A DNA stretch of 64,000 nt from Proteobacteria bacterium UBA7415 (GCA_002470515.1 DKML01000029.1:7325-71324); one strand, 5' to 3'; shown: positions 39,263-49,289, numbered from the stretch's first letter. Numbers and translations are program-made. Notes: generated by a model from the sequence alone, not told the origin.

Positions 39263-42200
39263 TTAGATGAGTTCCAAATGCGCTCTAACTTTTCCTTCTA
39301 GTTCTTTATAAGAACGCTCAACTCGCTGTTCTGAAACGCTGTAGCGTGTCTTCAATTGTTGAGCAAATAATGACACTCTCCATTCCTCCAGCATCCACGC
39401 GAAATCGGCGGCTCCAGGAATCGTGATAGTGACGTAGCTTAGATGTTCGCTTTTATCCACCAGGCCTTGTTGTTGCAGAGGCCTGCAGACACGTTCGATT
39501 AATGCATCTAATGCTGTTTGCCATTTCGCAAGAGTCTGAGTGCTCAGTTCATCTGGGTCAGCTCTGTCTTGAATTCGCGCTGATCGTTGGCTAATAGCCT
39601 TAAACAAACGAGGGTATTGTTGTAGATCGGCTGGAGGGGTGAGTAAAAGGTGGTTCGGATCGCATAATCTGTAAATCTGCCCCTTCATGTCTTCGATTGC
39701 TTCATCGGCACTCACAGTAGGAGCGTCGGTGTTCATTAATTCATGTAGGAGTTCCTGTTGCTGCGTTAACACGGTGCGTAGCTGGTCGGCTGTGGTTAAG
39801 GCTGTTTTGTGCCAGTTCGGATCCAGTTGGCGCACTAAAGCTATGAACTCTGAATGCGAGTGTGGCTGGCCATGATCCTTAATGGCCTCTGCAATGCCAG
39901 ATCTCAGAGCGATATACACAATGGGGCCAATCCATCTTTCCTCGCTCAACTGAGTTCGACTTCGAGTGGTTTTTTTAAAGCCTGTCTTAAACTCTTGTGC
40001 TGACGCTTTGTGACTTTGCCCTTGATTGGTAGACAAATTCAGGTTCTTAAGTTGCGCTGCCAGAGAATTTGTCTGACTAGCCCCCGATGAAGCGTTATCG
40101 CTTGTTTGTTTCGACGTTTTACCGCGAGGCTGATTATTTATATTTTTCTTTGGTTGTTTGTTGGAATCTTGTCTTAATCGCTGTCCGATTTCCTTGAGTA
40201 ACAGAGTTATCGTACTGCGTTGGCTAACTTCTAGCTCTTTTTGAATCAAGTAAGGTAGCGCGAACTGGTTGTGGAATAGGGCTACTTTGCGAGATTCATT
40301 CAACTCTAAATCGATGGAACCGTCTTTTTGAATACGGTGCATTGGATACGTGACTACCGTCATTCCATGATGGCGATAGCTCACGGGATCTAAGGTTAAA
40401 CTTGGATGCCATTGCGTTACATCTGATCGTTCAAAGTCCTTGCGTTCTTTGGCCTGACTGGCATGAAGCCGATTACTGACGGCATCAGCGTATCGCTGTT
40501 TCAGGGGCAGCAAGTCACGTCCTACTTCGATCAACGATCCATCAACGTCCTCAATCGAGTAATTCATCCGCAGGTGGTGTTCTAACTTTTTCTCGTTCCA
40601 CGCATCAAGAGGGATCTTTGTTCCGCGCGTTTTATACAATAGCTCGCCCAACACCTTAATCAATGGCGCATCTTGAGCCGATAGCTTGTCGATAATTCGA
40701 GCAACGGCGTCATTCGCTGGTGTGTAGCTTTGACGTATTGGTTTGGGTAGGGTTTTGATTAGAGCCGCGCATTTATCAGCTAATAGTCCAGGTACTAGCC
40801 AGTCGCCGATATGTGTTGGCAATGGTGCTAATAGCTCCACCGGTACGTGCAGGGTTACACCATCGTCGTCACTGCTCGGGTCAAACAGGTAGCTGAGCCG
40901 TAAATCTTTGCCTTGAATGGATAACGAATTTGGAAAACTCGCTTCTATTGATTGTTGCTCAGTAGATTCAACAAATTGTTCTGTGCGAAGTTTAAGGCGA
41001 TCATTGCCACCTGCAATTGCCCATTTTTCGAATGCCTGGACATTGGCACAATCGGTAGGGACGTGCTCAGCGTAAAAGTCTGACATCCATAGGTCGCTGA
41101 GGGCCAACGTGCGGCGTCGCATTTTGACCTCATACTTTTCAAGTAGAGCGAGCATCTCTTGATTGTGGCGCATAAAGCTAATCTCGCGCCGTTTTGGTTC
41201 ATACATAGCCTCGACCAAGGCTTCTTGAATAAAAATAATACGGGCTTCTTCCAAGTTCACAGTTTGATACGAGCATGACTCGCCCTGTTTAAGAGTAAGC
41301 CCTTTGTAAAGAGATTTTCGAAGTGCGGTGACATTGCCACGGGTCTTTTTGAAACGGGGTTCGCTGTAGCTGTATTTCAAGTAGTCTTTGGCGTATATCA
41401 TGACCCAGTCTGGGCGAATGACCGCTACGTTACGTGCGTATAAGCGATTGGTCTCTGTGAGCTCGGTCGCCACTAGCCATTTCGCTTTAGTTTTTTTTAG
41501 GCTAGAGTCATTGCCTATAACGATCGCTCGATTGCGTGTGCCCACGTAATTTCCGTCAACACTACGGTTGAGTATATTAGATAAGAACCCTGCAACGATT
41601 GAACGATGTAAGGATTCATAACGATTGGACTCAAGGTCTAGCTGCGTTTTAAACTTTTTATTGTTTGAATCGGTTTCAAGCTTGGTCCACTTGATCGGCT
41701 TTTTAGCCATGCCTGCGCACATAGACTTAAGTTGCCTTACAAGGTCGCGCCACTCGAACACCCGTTGAATCGACCAACGCTGTCTCTCACATAACTCTTT
41801 AAACCCTTTGTTGGACAGCGTCTGTCGATTGTCTTCAATGCTTTGCCACAACATCAATTGTGAACCGAAATCAGACTGAGGATGTAGCGGAGCAATGCGG
41901 TTTGCTGGACCTTTTTCTTTACTGTTGTTTTTCTCCGATGCATGGGGTTGGGTTGGCTTGATCTCTCTTACATCACGCATACTTTGTGCTGCAGCAACAA
42001 TTATTGCGTCTAACAAGAACTCAGAGTCGCGTGCTTCGACTAGCATTCTTGCAAGCTGTGGGTCGACGGGTAGATCGCTCATTAGGCGACCAATAGGCGT
42101 CAATTTTTTAGTTAAATCAATTGCCCCAAGTTCCTGCAATTGTTTGATACCGTCGTTGAGCAGTCGATTGTCGGGCTGATCCAAGAAATCGAATTTCTTA

Positions 42201-43552
42201 GGGTCTTTTACCCCAAGCCGGATCATTTGCAGTACTACCGAGGTCAAGTTGCTGCGTAGGATTTCAGCCGGTGTAAATGCCTCACGCTTGTCAAAGTTCT
42301 CTTGGCTATACAACCGAAAACAAACACCGTTACGCACCCGGCCACACCGGCCCATACGTTGGTTAGCGCTCGCTTGGGAGATTTCAGCAATAGGCAGTTT
42401 CTGGACCTTAGCCCTGAAGTTGTATTGCGATACCCTTGCTACCCCTGGGTCAATGACATAAGCAATGCCAGGCACCGTAATCGATGTCTCAGCAACATTG
42501 GTCGCGAGTACCACTTTTCGGTGTTGTGAAGGTTGAAACACTTTGTTTTGTTCTGCGACACCTAAACGTGCATAAAGAGGTAATACATCCAAGGAAATGT
42601 TCAAGCCACGAACTGCTTTCGCGGCTGCACGAATTTCGCGCTCTCCAGCACAAAAAACCAAGATGTCTCCCGATGTCTTAAAACTGCCTGCTGCTTCTTC
42701 GCGGACGATCAACCCTACGGTATCGGCAATGACATCTTCGATATTTTCAGTGTTTGAACTCCTGCCTTGATCACCATCTTGATACAGCACTTCAACAGGA
42801 AAAGTTCGGCCTGAGACTTCAATAACAGGCGGTTTTGTGTCACCGCGACTGAAGTATTCCGCAAAAGAGTCCAGGTCAATTGTTGCCGATGTAATAATAA
42901 GTTTGAGGTCAGCGCGCTTTTTGAGAAGCGGCTTTAGTAACCCGAAAATAAAATCTATATTGAGGCTCCGCTCATGCGCCTCATCAATAATAATAACTTC
43001 GTAGCGGCTTAGCCAAGGGTCGCGCTGAAACTCGGCCAACAACACCCCATCAGTCATTAGCTTTAACTGAGTGGTGTCGCTGGATACATCTTTAAACCGG
43101 ATTTGGAAGCCTACACGCTGACCAATTTCACAGCCCATCTCTTGAGCAATACGGCTAGCAACGGTACGAGCAGCAATACGCCTAGGCTGCGTATGCGCGA
43201 TAAGACCACGAGTCCCTAAACCCGCTTCTAAACAGATCTTCGGCAGCTGTGTGGTTTTGCCAGAGCCCGTAGCACCGGCAAGGATGACTATCTGATTGTC
43301 GACAATCGCCTTCTTAATCTCGTCTCGTCGAGCACTAATAGGTAAGGCATCATCAAACGTGAACGAAGTAGGGCGTTGACTAATTTCTTCAGTCAATCGC
43401 GCAGAGGCAAAGATTTCTTTCTCGGTCTTAGCAAGGAGCATTGTGTCTTTGTTCTTACGAGCACGGTTAAGCGACGCACGTAATCGGTGTTGATCACGAC
43501 ACTGGGCTCGATTTAACTGAGTAGTAATTGCTTTGGGGCTACTAAGGCTCAA
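39263..43552 (-). CDS. hrpA: ATP-dependent RNA helicase HrpA, 1429 aa
   Basis: A large DEAH-box RNA helicase; in E. coli it rescues stalled or collided ribosomes. Walker A GATGSGKTTQLPK begins near residue 93 and the DEAH box (IIIDEAHERSLN) is near 190. VATNVAETSITVPGI and QRMGRCGRV mark the second RecA domain. Winged-helix/ratchet and OB regions follow, then the long HrpA-specific C-terminal DUF3418 part from about 800. A low-complexity Lys/Asn/Ser/Gln stretch near 1140-1195 interrupts that region. It is a single gene reading away from tRNA-Arg. Confidence 0.97.
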   Translation of the reverse strand: MSLSSPKAITTQLNRAQCRDQHRLRASLNRARKNKDTMLLAKTEKEIFASARLTEEISQRPTSFTFDDALPISARRDEIKKAIVDNQIVILAGATGSGKTTQLPKICLEAGLGTRGLIAHTQPRRIAARTVASRIAQEMGCEIGQRVGFQIRFKDVSSDTTQLKLMTDGVLLAEFQRDPWLSRYEVIIIDEAHERSLNIDFIFGLLKPLLKKRADLKLIITSATIDLDSFAEYFSRGDTKPPVIEVSGRTFPVEVLYQDGDQGRSSNTENIEDVIADTVGLIVREEAAGSFKTSGDILVFCAGEREIRAAAKAVRGLNISLDVLPLYARLGVAEQNKVFQPSQHRKVVLATNVAETSITVPGIAYVIDPGVARVSQYNFRAKVQKLPIAEISQASANQRMGRCGRVRNGVCFRLYSQENFDKREAFTPAEILRSNLTSVVLQMIRLGVKDPKKFDFLDQPDNRLLNDGIKQLQELGAIDLTKKLTPIGRLMSDLPVDPQLARMLVEARDSEFLLDAIIVAAAQSMRDVREIKPTQPHASEKNNSKEKGPANRIAPLHPQSDFGSQLMLWQSIEDNRQTLSNKGFKELCERQRWSIQRVFEWRDLVRQLKSMCAGMAKKPIKWTKLETDSNNKKFKTQLDLESNRYESLHRSIVAGFLSNILNRSVDGNYVGTRNRAIVIGNDSSLKKTKAKWLVATELTETNRLYARNVAVIRPDWVMIYAKDYLKYSYSEPRFKKTRGNVTALRKSLYKGLTLKQGESCSYQTVNLEEARIIFIQEALVEAMYEPKRREISFMRHNQEMLALLEKYEVKMRRRTLALSDLWMSDFYAEHVPTDCANVQAFEKWAIAGGNDRLKLRTEQFVESTEQQSIEASFPNSLSIQGKDLRLSYLFDPSSDDDGVTLHVPVELLAPLPTHIGDWLVPGLLADKCAALIKTLPKPIRQSYTPANDAVARIIDKLSAQDAPLIKVLGELLYKTRGTKIPLDAWNEKKLEHHLRMNYSIEDVDGSLIEVGRDLLPLKQRYADAVSNRLHASQAKERKDFERSDVTQWHPSLTLDPVSYRHHGMTVVTYPMHRIQKDGSIDLELNESRKVALFHNQFALPYLIQKELEVSQRSTITLLLKEIGQRLRQDSNKQPKKNINNQPRGKTSKQTSDNASSGASQTNSLAAQLKNLNLSTNQGQSHKASAQEFKTGFKKTTRSRTQLSEERWIGPIVYIALRSGIAEAIKDHGQPHSHSEFIALVRQLDPNWHKTALTTADQLRTVLTQQQELLHELMNTDAPTVSADEAIEDMKGQIYRLCDPNHLLLTPPADLQQYPRLFKAISQRSARIQDRADPDELSTQTLAKWQTALDALIERVCRPLQQQGLVDKSEHLSYVTITIPGAADFAWMLEEWRVSLFAQQLKTRYSVSEQRVERSYKELEGKVRAHLELI

Positions 43553-43710
43553 GACAGATATAAAGTGTGTTTAGCGGTAAAGCGCCGATTATACGTATCT
43601 AATTCACAAAACAATGAAGTAGATGTCGAAAAAGTACGAAGGTTCTTTTATACTCTCGCGCTCTTCCAAGGGAATCTTAATTTTTTAAGCCTGAGGAACT
43701 AAAGAGTTAC

Positions 43711-43787
43711 GCGCCCGTAGCTCAGCTGGATAGAGTACCTGGCTTCGAACCAGGTGGTCGGGAGTTCGAATCTCTCCGGGCGCGCCA
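43711..43787 (+). tRNA. tRNA-Arg (anticodon TCG)
   Basis: Acceptor GCGCCCG/CGGGCGC, D-arm TAGCTCAGCTGGATAGAGT, anticodon stem CCTGG/CCAGG with loop CTTCGAA (TCG), T-arm GGAGTTCGAATCTC, discriminator G and encoded CCA. Its last 19 bases are repeated 186 bp downstream. Confidence 0.96.
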
Positions 43788-44080
43788 TATATAAAAATAC
43801 CGGCCTCGAGGCCGGTATTTTTATATATGGTGAGCTCGGAAGACATGATGAGAACTCCACAGTTCGACAAAATCGTCAGGAACGATTTTGAACAGCCGCA
43901 GGCTGCAACTTCGTTGTGACCCCGTAAGGGGTGAGGCGCAAGGGCGCGCCGAATAATCTCTCCGGGCGCGCCATTAATCTATCGACCGAGTTTTGCGCGG
44001 TTTTTTTTAATATGTGGCCTGCTCGGAGAATGTGAAGAGAACTTTCCTTCGACATTTGAGGCTCAGACTTCGAGCGTAAG
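43769..44080. repeat. Tandem duplication of the tRNA-Arg 3' end and its flank
   Basis: The 20 bases at 43769-43788 (T-arm half, acceptor, CCA and T) recur exactly at 43955-43974. After the second copy, a weaker hairpin plus T-run ends in ATATGTGG, compared with ATATATGG after the first. A GCTCGGA...AGAGAACT...TTCGACA stretch then follows in both places. The match shows two diverged units of about 186 bp, the second without a tRNA 5' half. Three more small hairpins lie between (for example CCCCGTAAGGGG). Confidence 0.8.
43785..43830. terminator. 46-bp perfect palindrome overlapping the tRNA-Arg CCA end
   Basis: Bases 43785-43807 are the exact reverse complement of 43808-43830, giving 23 paired positions with no loop. 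The GC core (ACCGGCCTCGAGGCCGGT) is flanked by AAAAAT/ATTTTT, so it should act as a Rho-independent terminator. The first three bases are the tRNA's own CCA. Confidence 0.9.
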
Positions 44081-44085
44081 CTGTT

Positions 44086-45169
44086 TTAAGTTTTACGCCC
44101 AAGACCCAGTAATTCAACATCCGGCGCGTTGCGAGTCGGTACATCAAGGTTACGAGGCGTAGTCGAAGATGCGCTCCGAACATCCTTCAGCATGGCTGAT
44201 CGAACAAAGTTAACCATGTCATTGCGAATGCGGTCATCAGTCCAGTGGCCAACCTGCCCATACTTGACCAAAGTAGTATTGGCTTTTTGTTGTACGTAAA
44301 TCTGTTGTGCTTTGTTCCAACGATTTGCAATATCTTCTCCGACCAGTGCAAATACGAGTTTGCGTTATGCATCAGAATACGCATCGCTAAATTGCAGTGC
44401 ATCGTTGTCTTCTGCAGCTCTCATGAAAATCAATTGGGCCAGACCCTCCCAAGCTTGTTTGTCAAACCATCTTCCTGTGAGTTCGGTCATGTCAGATATC
44501 CCTAAGGGTTAGGGCAATGCCTGTTTGTTTAGCGCGTTAACTGGCAGCTTAGGGAAAGCATTCACCGCACCGGACACTACCGCTAGCAATTTGTCTGGGT
44601 GTAGAAAAGCAAAGCGGTTAGAGAAGGTGCCAGAAGCCGAAAATCCAACAATCAGGAGCTTGTTCTCAACAATATATTTCTGCGCAGCTAATTTTTTCTG
44701 TGCGTCTATTGCCATGCTTAGAAGTTGAAGATCTAACCGAACAGCAGGGCCTTCTTTGATGTGCATTGTGTCTTGGTCAAGCGCATGGGTGTAGACCAAG
44801 CTGTTCGTCTCGCTTCGCGGGAATACCGGCATTAGCAAGGGCATATTCAAGTCGTGCGCGATCATTGGGCCGGGGGCCTAAGCCCAAGATGGCTTTGCGA
44901 GTCTTTTCAGTATGTAGTGCTAGATCATAACTTACGCCAGAGTTGTTAGTTTCCACTACAAGATATTGCTTTTCGAATTCTGAATGCGATTTGGGTATTA
45001 GTAAGTAATATGGGTAGTTGAACCCAGCGCTGGGGTTGGCAGGTACTAATATTAGATTATTGTCTGTTTGATGATATTCGTCTTCAGTCTGCGCACAAGT
45101 GTGCACATAGGGTGCGACAAAGCTTGAAATAGCCAACAGAACCAACAATCCCTTAGCGATATTTGTCAT
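44086..45169 (-). pseudogene. Decayed secreted alpha/beta hydrolase gene
   Basis: Three pieces of one gene can be read on the minus strand. The N-terminal part (45169 to about 44870) has a signal peptide ending near TCAQ and a FNYPYYLLIPKS strand. A frameshift in the GC-rich stretch near 44870 moves to the frame with MIAHDLNMPLLMPVFPR and the nucleophile elbow GFSASGTFSNRF. That frame is then broken by TAA at 44509-44511 (after NKQALP) and by a second TAA at 44384-44386, just before RKLVFALVGE. The downstream part still carries GQVGHWTDDRIRNDMVNFV with the likely catalytic His. The text between breaks is well preserved, so decay is recent. Confidence 0.85.
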
Positions 45170-45202
45170 AGGTTTCTGACCAAGAAGTGCTAAGTCGTCA
45201 CG

Positions 45203-47380
45203 CTAAAAGCGAAAATTCCATTGTGCTTTAAAGACAATAGACGTGTCTAGAGTCTCGTCGGTTATCCGGTCACGTGATTGATTAAACACTAACAAGTATT
45301 CTCGATCGGCGCGGGGCTGGTAACGTAAGCGACTGTTTATCGATACGGTATTACTCCCATTGTCAGCCTGAACCAAGCTGAGCAATGCCCAGCGGCTGCT
45401 AAACGCATAGTTTAACTTTGCTGAGAAAACTCGGCTAGTGAACTCGCCTTGTGGTAATTCAATATGGTTTTGCGACATAGAAACGGATGCCAACCAGTGT
45501 TTGTTAGGACGCCATTCAATTTCAGGTCTGATTTCAAGTCGAGTGCCTCCAAAGAAGTCACCATCGGCAATTTCTAATTCCATTCTCAAAGGTCGCTGAA
45601 AACCTGTTTCAACATACACTCCATACCGATCTGATGTATAGAGCCCTGGTGTTATCTGGATATCGTTTGGCAATTGAAACGTCTCAATTACGCCCTCTTT
45701 AGTTTGACCGACGAAAAATGTGAAAAAATCATTACGTTTGGATTGCCCTTCGAGAGGGTGAATAAAAGCGCTTTGACTCTGAATGCTTCCATTGATCGTA
45801 TCAGCCCTAAAATACTGTGCGCGGCCTCCGAGCCATTGCCAAAATCCATTATCTAGCCTGTGGCGATATCGCATCTGGGAATCAACCAACTCGACACCAC
45901 GGCGATTAACAAAGCCTAACGCAGGGTTAAAGTTATCTTCGATACGACGGTAATCCATATAACCGTCCCACTTGTCGTTTGGGTAGCTAATACCAAAACC
46001 ATATGCCGTTTGACCTACGTTGACACCTTGCGTATTACTTTCTTGGTACCAAGCGTTTGCGTTTAAACGTTTGTCGCCCTTAAAGCGCGTTGTTCGATAA
46101 TTGTAGTCAACGCCCATTAAGCTGTTATCTAGATCAGAGTTTGGATCGCCTTTAGTAGCAATAAAACCGAAGTCTGACTCTTCAAAGACATTGCGAGAGG
46201 CTCGAGCAACTAAGAGGTCTTCATCGCCGCCAGTGATTCCAGCTTCTTGTTTTATTGCTAGGGCGCCTATGTTCCAATCTCCCGCGCGTCCTGATAAACG
46301 AGCGCCTACATCAATTTCGAGCGGTCGTCCATCGCCAGAAAGACCAATTTTTCTTGAAAAGAAGGGGCGACCATTTTGGTCAATGTTGCCGAACTCAAAT
46401 ATACTTGCGTCGCGCAGGAAGAACTCACGCTTTTCGGGAAAAAAGAGCGAGAAGCGGTTCAAGTTGACTTGTACGTCGTCAACGTCCGTTGCCGAGAAGT
46501 CGGTGTTAAATGTAAGGCCTGCGGTCAAAAATGGAGTGATGTTATAAAAGCCTGTTAACGATGGTTCGATGTTTTCGCTGCGCTGGCCTTTAGAGTCATC
46601 TTCGGCAATTAGGGCGATAGAAGGGCTGAGTTCAAGCCCTATGCCTTGTGAGAAGCCCTCAACGCCATTTAGATACCCGCTTACCGCAGGCTTGTTGCTG
46701 CGATTGCTTGAAGACCACGCCATCTCCTCGCCGTTACGTGGATAAACTCGGCCGAAATTAATTCCCCACTGCTTTGCATTCGGGTCGAACGAAATTGACC
46801 GTATGGGAATGGCCATCTCCCCAGACCATCCCCAATCATGTACTTTGGTTTCGACGTGCCAGACAGTACTCCAGTCTTCTATGAAGTAGTCATTTCCAAA
46901 AAGGGCATCACGCCGAATACCATTTGCATTGGTCTGAAGAAAATAGGAATTACGCCGATCGTTAAATGTATCGATGTAGACCGCAAACCGGTCGTCTGAA
47001 AAATAGTTTTGCCCTTGTATCAAACCTTTGGCCGAAAGAGTACTCACATTTGTGTCGAACGCTTTGAACGCAACATATATATATTGAGAGTCGCGAGCCA
47101 GTTGAACTTCTGTACGCTGCGATGGGTTACCTTTGTCGGTAGGACGAATTTGATGAAAATTAGAGATGATGGGCGCTGTTTGCCATATTACATCATTGAT
47201 ATTGCCATCTATAACCACAGGGTTAGCGGAGTCTATGATGGCAAGTTGCGTTTCTGGAAACCCACTTTGCGCGGAAGAATTTGTCGGTAAGAAAATGAGT
47301 GAGGTGGCTAAAAGGGTGACTAATGTAACCGCGGTTGCGGACGAGTAGGCCACGGCCAAATCTGTTTTAATTGTCATCAT
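45203..47380 (-). CDS. DUF5916 / CBM9-like domain outer-membrane protein, 725 aa
   Basis: A secreted or outer-membrane protein with a signal peptide that ends near SSAQ. Residues about 45-220 form a CBM9-type beta-sandwich (VIDGNINDVIWQTAPIISNF, YIYVAFKAFD, DDRFAVYIDTFNDRRNSYFL). The rest is DUF5916, rich in alternating strands, with the family's SLFFPEKREFFLRDASIFEFG (about 312-332). It ends in WNFRF with a terminal aromatic residue, typical of an outer-membrane beta-barrel. The function of the family is not known; some members lie near polysaccharide or peptide uptake genes. Only 33 bases separate it from the decayed hydrolase, so the two probably formed one unit. Confidence 0.85.
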   Translation of the reverse strand: MMTIKTDLAVAYSSATAVTLVTLLATSLIFLPTNSSAQSGFPETQLAIIDSANPVVIDGNINDVIWQTAPIISNFHQIRPTDKGNPSQRTEVQLARDSQYIYVAFKAFDTNVSTLSAKGLIQGQNYFSDDRFAVYIDTFNDRRNSYFLQTNANGIRRDALFGNDYFIEDWSTVWHVETKVHDWGWSGEMAIPIRSISFDPNAKQWGINFGRVYPRNGEEMAWSSSNRSNKPAVSGYLNGVEGFSQGIGLELSPSIALIAEDDSKGQRSENIEPSLTGFYNITPFLTAGLTFNTDFSATDVDDVQVNLNRFSLFFPEKREFFLRDASIFEFGNIDQNGRPFFSRKIGLSGDGRPLEIDVGARLSGRAGDWNIGALAIKQEAGITGGDEDLLVARASRNVFEESDFGFIATKGDPNSDLDNSLMGVDYNYRTTRFKGDKRLNANAWYQESNTQGVNVGQTAYGFGISYPNDKWDGYMDYRRIEDNFNPALGFVNRRGVELVDSQMRYRHRLDNGFWQWLGGRAQYFRADTINGSIQSQSAFIHPLEGQSKRNDFFTFFVGQTKEGVIETFQLPNDIQITPGLYTSDRYGVYVETGFQRPLRMELEIADGDFFGGTRLEIRPEIEWRPNKHWLASVSMSQNHIELPQGEFTSRVFSAKLNYAFSSRWALLSLVQADNGSNTVSINSRLRYQPRADREYLLVFNQSRDRITDETLDTSIVFKAQWNFRF

Positions 47381-47492
47381 TGTTACAACGCAAAATTTAT
47401 TTTTTTATTATGTTAAGAAGATACTCTGACATGAAAGGTGATGTCCGCATCTGTTAAACTTTAGTCATAAAATCATTAATATAGAACACCCT

Positions 47493-49289
47493 ATGAAATC
47501 TCATGTTGCGCCCTTAGCTGGCAAAGTAATTGAAATTCTTTCCGCTAATGGCGACTTGGTAGATCCAGGACAAATTGTCTTGACTCTAGAGTCGATGAAG
47601 GTACACGTAAAGGTAGAGGCAGAAGTGGCCGGCCGTGTCCTAGATTTGCGGGTAAAGCTCAATGACTCTGTGGGGCGTGGTGAAGTATTGTTTGATGTAT
47701 TACCAGGGGATTCCGCGCTCGAAAATGAACACGCGGCAAGTTCCACTGCGTCTAGGGTTAAATCGTCCGTTAACGACCCAGAAACAGCTCTCGCACAAGA
47801 GTCAATTCGATTGCATTCGCTCGCTGACGATGCTCATCGAGAGCAAGCTGTCAAAAAGCGGCATGACAAGGGCTATTTGTCCGCTCGAGAGAACCTAGCG
47901 CTTTATTGTCAGGCAGAGTCGTTTAGAGAATATGGACGTTTAGCCGTTGCAGCTCAGGCATCTCGTTATTCCAAAGAACAGTTGCGAGAAAATACGGCCG
48001 CCGATGGTGTTATTACAGGTATGGGAAAAGTTCCTTTAGGACTCGATTCTGCTGCCAGCGAAGGACTAAAAACAACGTTCATTATTAACGATTATTCTGT
48101 TTTGGCAGGAACCCAAGGTTATTATCATCATGCCAAGATTGATCGCATGTTAGATGTGGCCGAACAACAGCGTACTCCGGTCGTGATGTATACCGAAGGC
48201 GGCGGCGGTCGACCAGGTGATACCGACGTATTGCATATTAACTCTGGACTTGGCTGTACGACTTTTTCTAATTGGGCAAGATTGGAAGGCGTAGTGCCAC
48301 GTATTTCGGTGGCTAATGGGTATAACTTTGCAGGTAACGCTGCGTTATTTGGTGCGGCCGATATACGCATTGGTACCCGCCAGTCTTGGATAGGGATGGC
48401 CGGACCCGCAATGATATCGGGCGGTGGCTTAGGTGACTTTAAACCTAAAGATATTGGGCCCGTTGATGTTCAATCGACAAATGGTGTGCTTGATTTAGTG
48501 GCTGACGACGAGACACACGCTGCGACTCTCGCAAAACAAATACTGGGATACTTGACCGGTTGGACGGCGTCTGAAATAGCCGCGCCTCAAAGCGATCTTG
48601 ACCATTTTATGCCAAGCAATCGCAAACTTACTTACTCAATGGTCGAATTACTTGCAGGAGTGTTTGATCAAGACAGTGTGCTTGAGTTGCGAGAGGGTTA
48701 TGGAGGGGCGATTAAGACTTTATTCGCGCGCCTCAACGGAATGGCAGTAGGTGTGCTCGCTAGTGATTGTTCGGTAAACGGGGGCGCTATTGATGTAGCC
48801 GCAGGACACAAGAGTGCTGAGTTTTTAGAACTGTGCAATACCTGGAACATCCCCGTTGCGATCTTTTGCGACACACCGGGGTTTATGGTTGGACCAGCGC
48901 ATGAAGAATTAGGAGCAGTACGCGAACTCGCAAAATTATTCGGTAGTGGTGCAGCCCTAGATGTACCGAGTGTAGGCGTTGTAGTCCGCAAGTGCTATGG
49001 TCTTGGCGGACAAGCGTTGCTCGGTGGCAGCACTAAAATGCCTGACGCGGTGGTGGCTTGGCCAACTGGAGAATTTGGTGCCATGGGCTTAGAAGGAGCG
49101 GTACAGTTGGGTTTTAAGAAAGAGCTAGCAGCGTGCCAGTCTGACGAAGAGCGAGAAACGTTATTTAGCGACCTTTTGGCTGAGCAGTATCGGCGTGGGG
49201 CAGCTACTGAAGTAGCGACAGTTCTCGAGATTGACGCCGTCATTCAGCCAAGTCAGACAAGACAGTGGTTGCTTGATTGCCTGTTTTGA
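47493..49289 (+). CDS. Biotin-carrier/carboxyltransferase fusion protein, 598 aa
   Basis: Residues 1-72 are a biotinyl-carrier domain with the attachment motif ESMKV (Lys36). About 90-590 is an acyl-CoA carboxylase beta-type carboxyltransferase: KKRHDKGYLSARENLALYC, YTEGGGGRPGDTD, GNAALFGAADIRIGT and MAGPAMISGGGLGD. The second crotonase-like half has VNGGAIDVAAGHKSAEFLELC, FCDTPGFMVGP, and RKCYGLGGQALLGG. It would transfer CO2 from carboxybiotin to an acyl-CoA (acetyl-, propionyl- or similar). The biotin carboxylase partner is not in the window. A fused carrier domain at the N-terminus of the transferase is not the common arrangement. Confidence 0.9.
   Translation: MKSHVAPLAGKVIEILSANGDLVDPGQIVLTLESMKVHVKVEAEVAGRVLDLRVKLNDSVGRGEVLFDVLPGDSALENEHAASSTASRVKSSVNDPETALAQESIRLHSLADDAHREQAVKKRHDKGYLSARENLALYCQAESFREYGRLAVAAQASRYSKEQLRENTAADGVITGMGKVPLGLDSAASEGLKTTFIINDYSVLAGTQGYYHHAKIDRMLDVAEQQRTPVVMYTEGGGGRPGDTDVLHINSGLGCTTFSNWARLEGVVPRISVANGYNFAGNAALFGAADIRIGTRQSWIGMAGPAMISGGGLGDFKPKDIGPVDVQSTNGVLDLVADDETHAATLAKQILGYLTGWTASEIAAPQSDLDHFMPSNRKLTYSMVELLAGVFDQDSVLELREGYGGAIKTLFARLNGMAVGVLASDCSVNGGAIDVAAGHKSAEFLELCNTWNIPVAIFCDTPGFMVGPAHEELGAVRELAKLFGSGAALDVPSVGVVVRKCYGLGGQALLGGSTKMPDAVVAWPTGEFGAMGLEGAVQLGFKKELAACQSDEERETLFSDLLAEQYRRGAATEVATVLEIDAVIQPSQTRQWLLDCLF

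Noticed and set aside
43685..43870. Minus-strand ORF with GEIRTPDHLVRSQVLYPAELRAR
   Set aside because: This is the familiar false protein produced by translating the antisense strand of a tRNA gene.
44086..45169. Stop-codon readthrough or recoding in the hydrolase gene
   Set aside because: A frameshift plus two TAA codons in one gene is better explained by decay; other genes in the window terminate normally at TAA.
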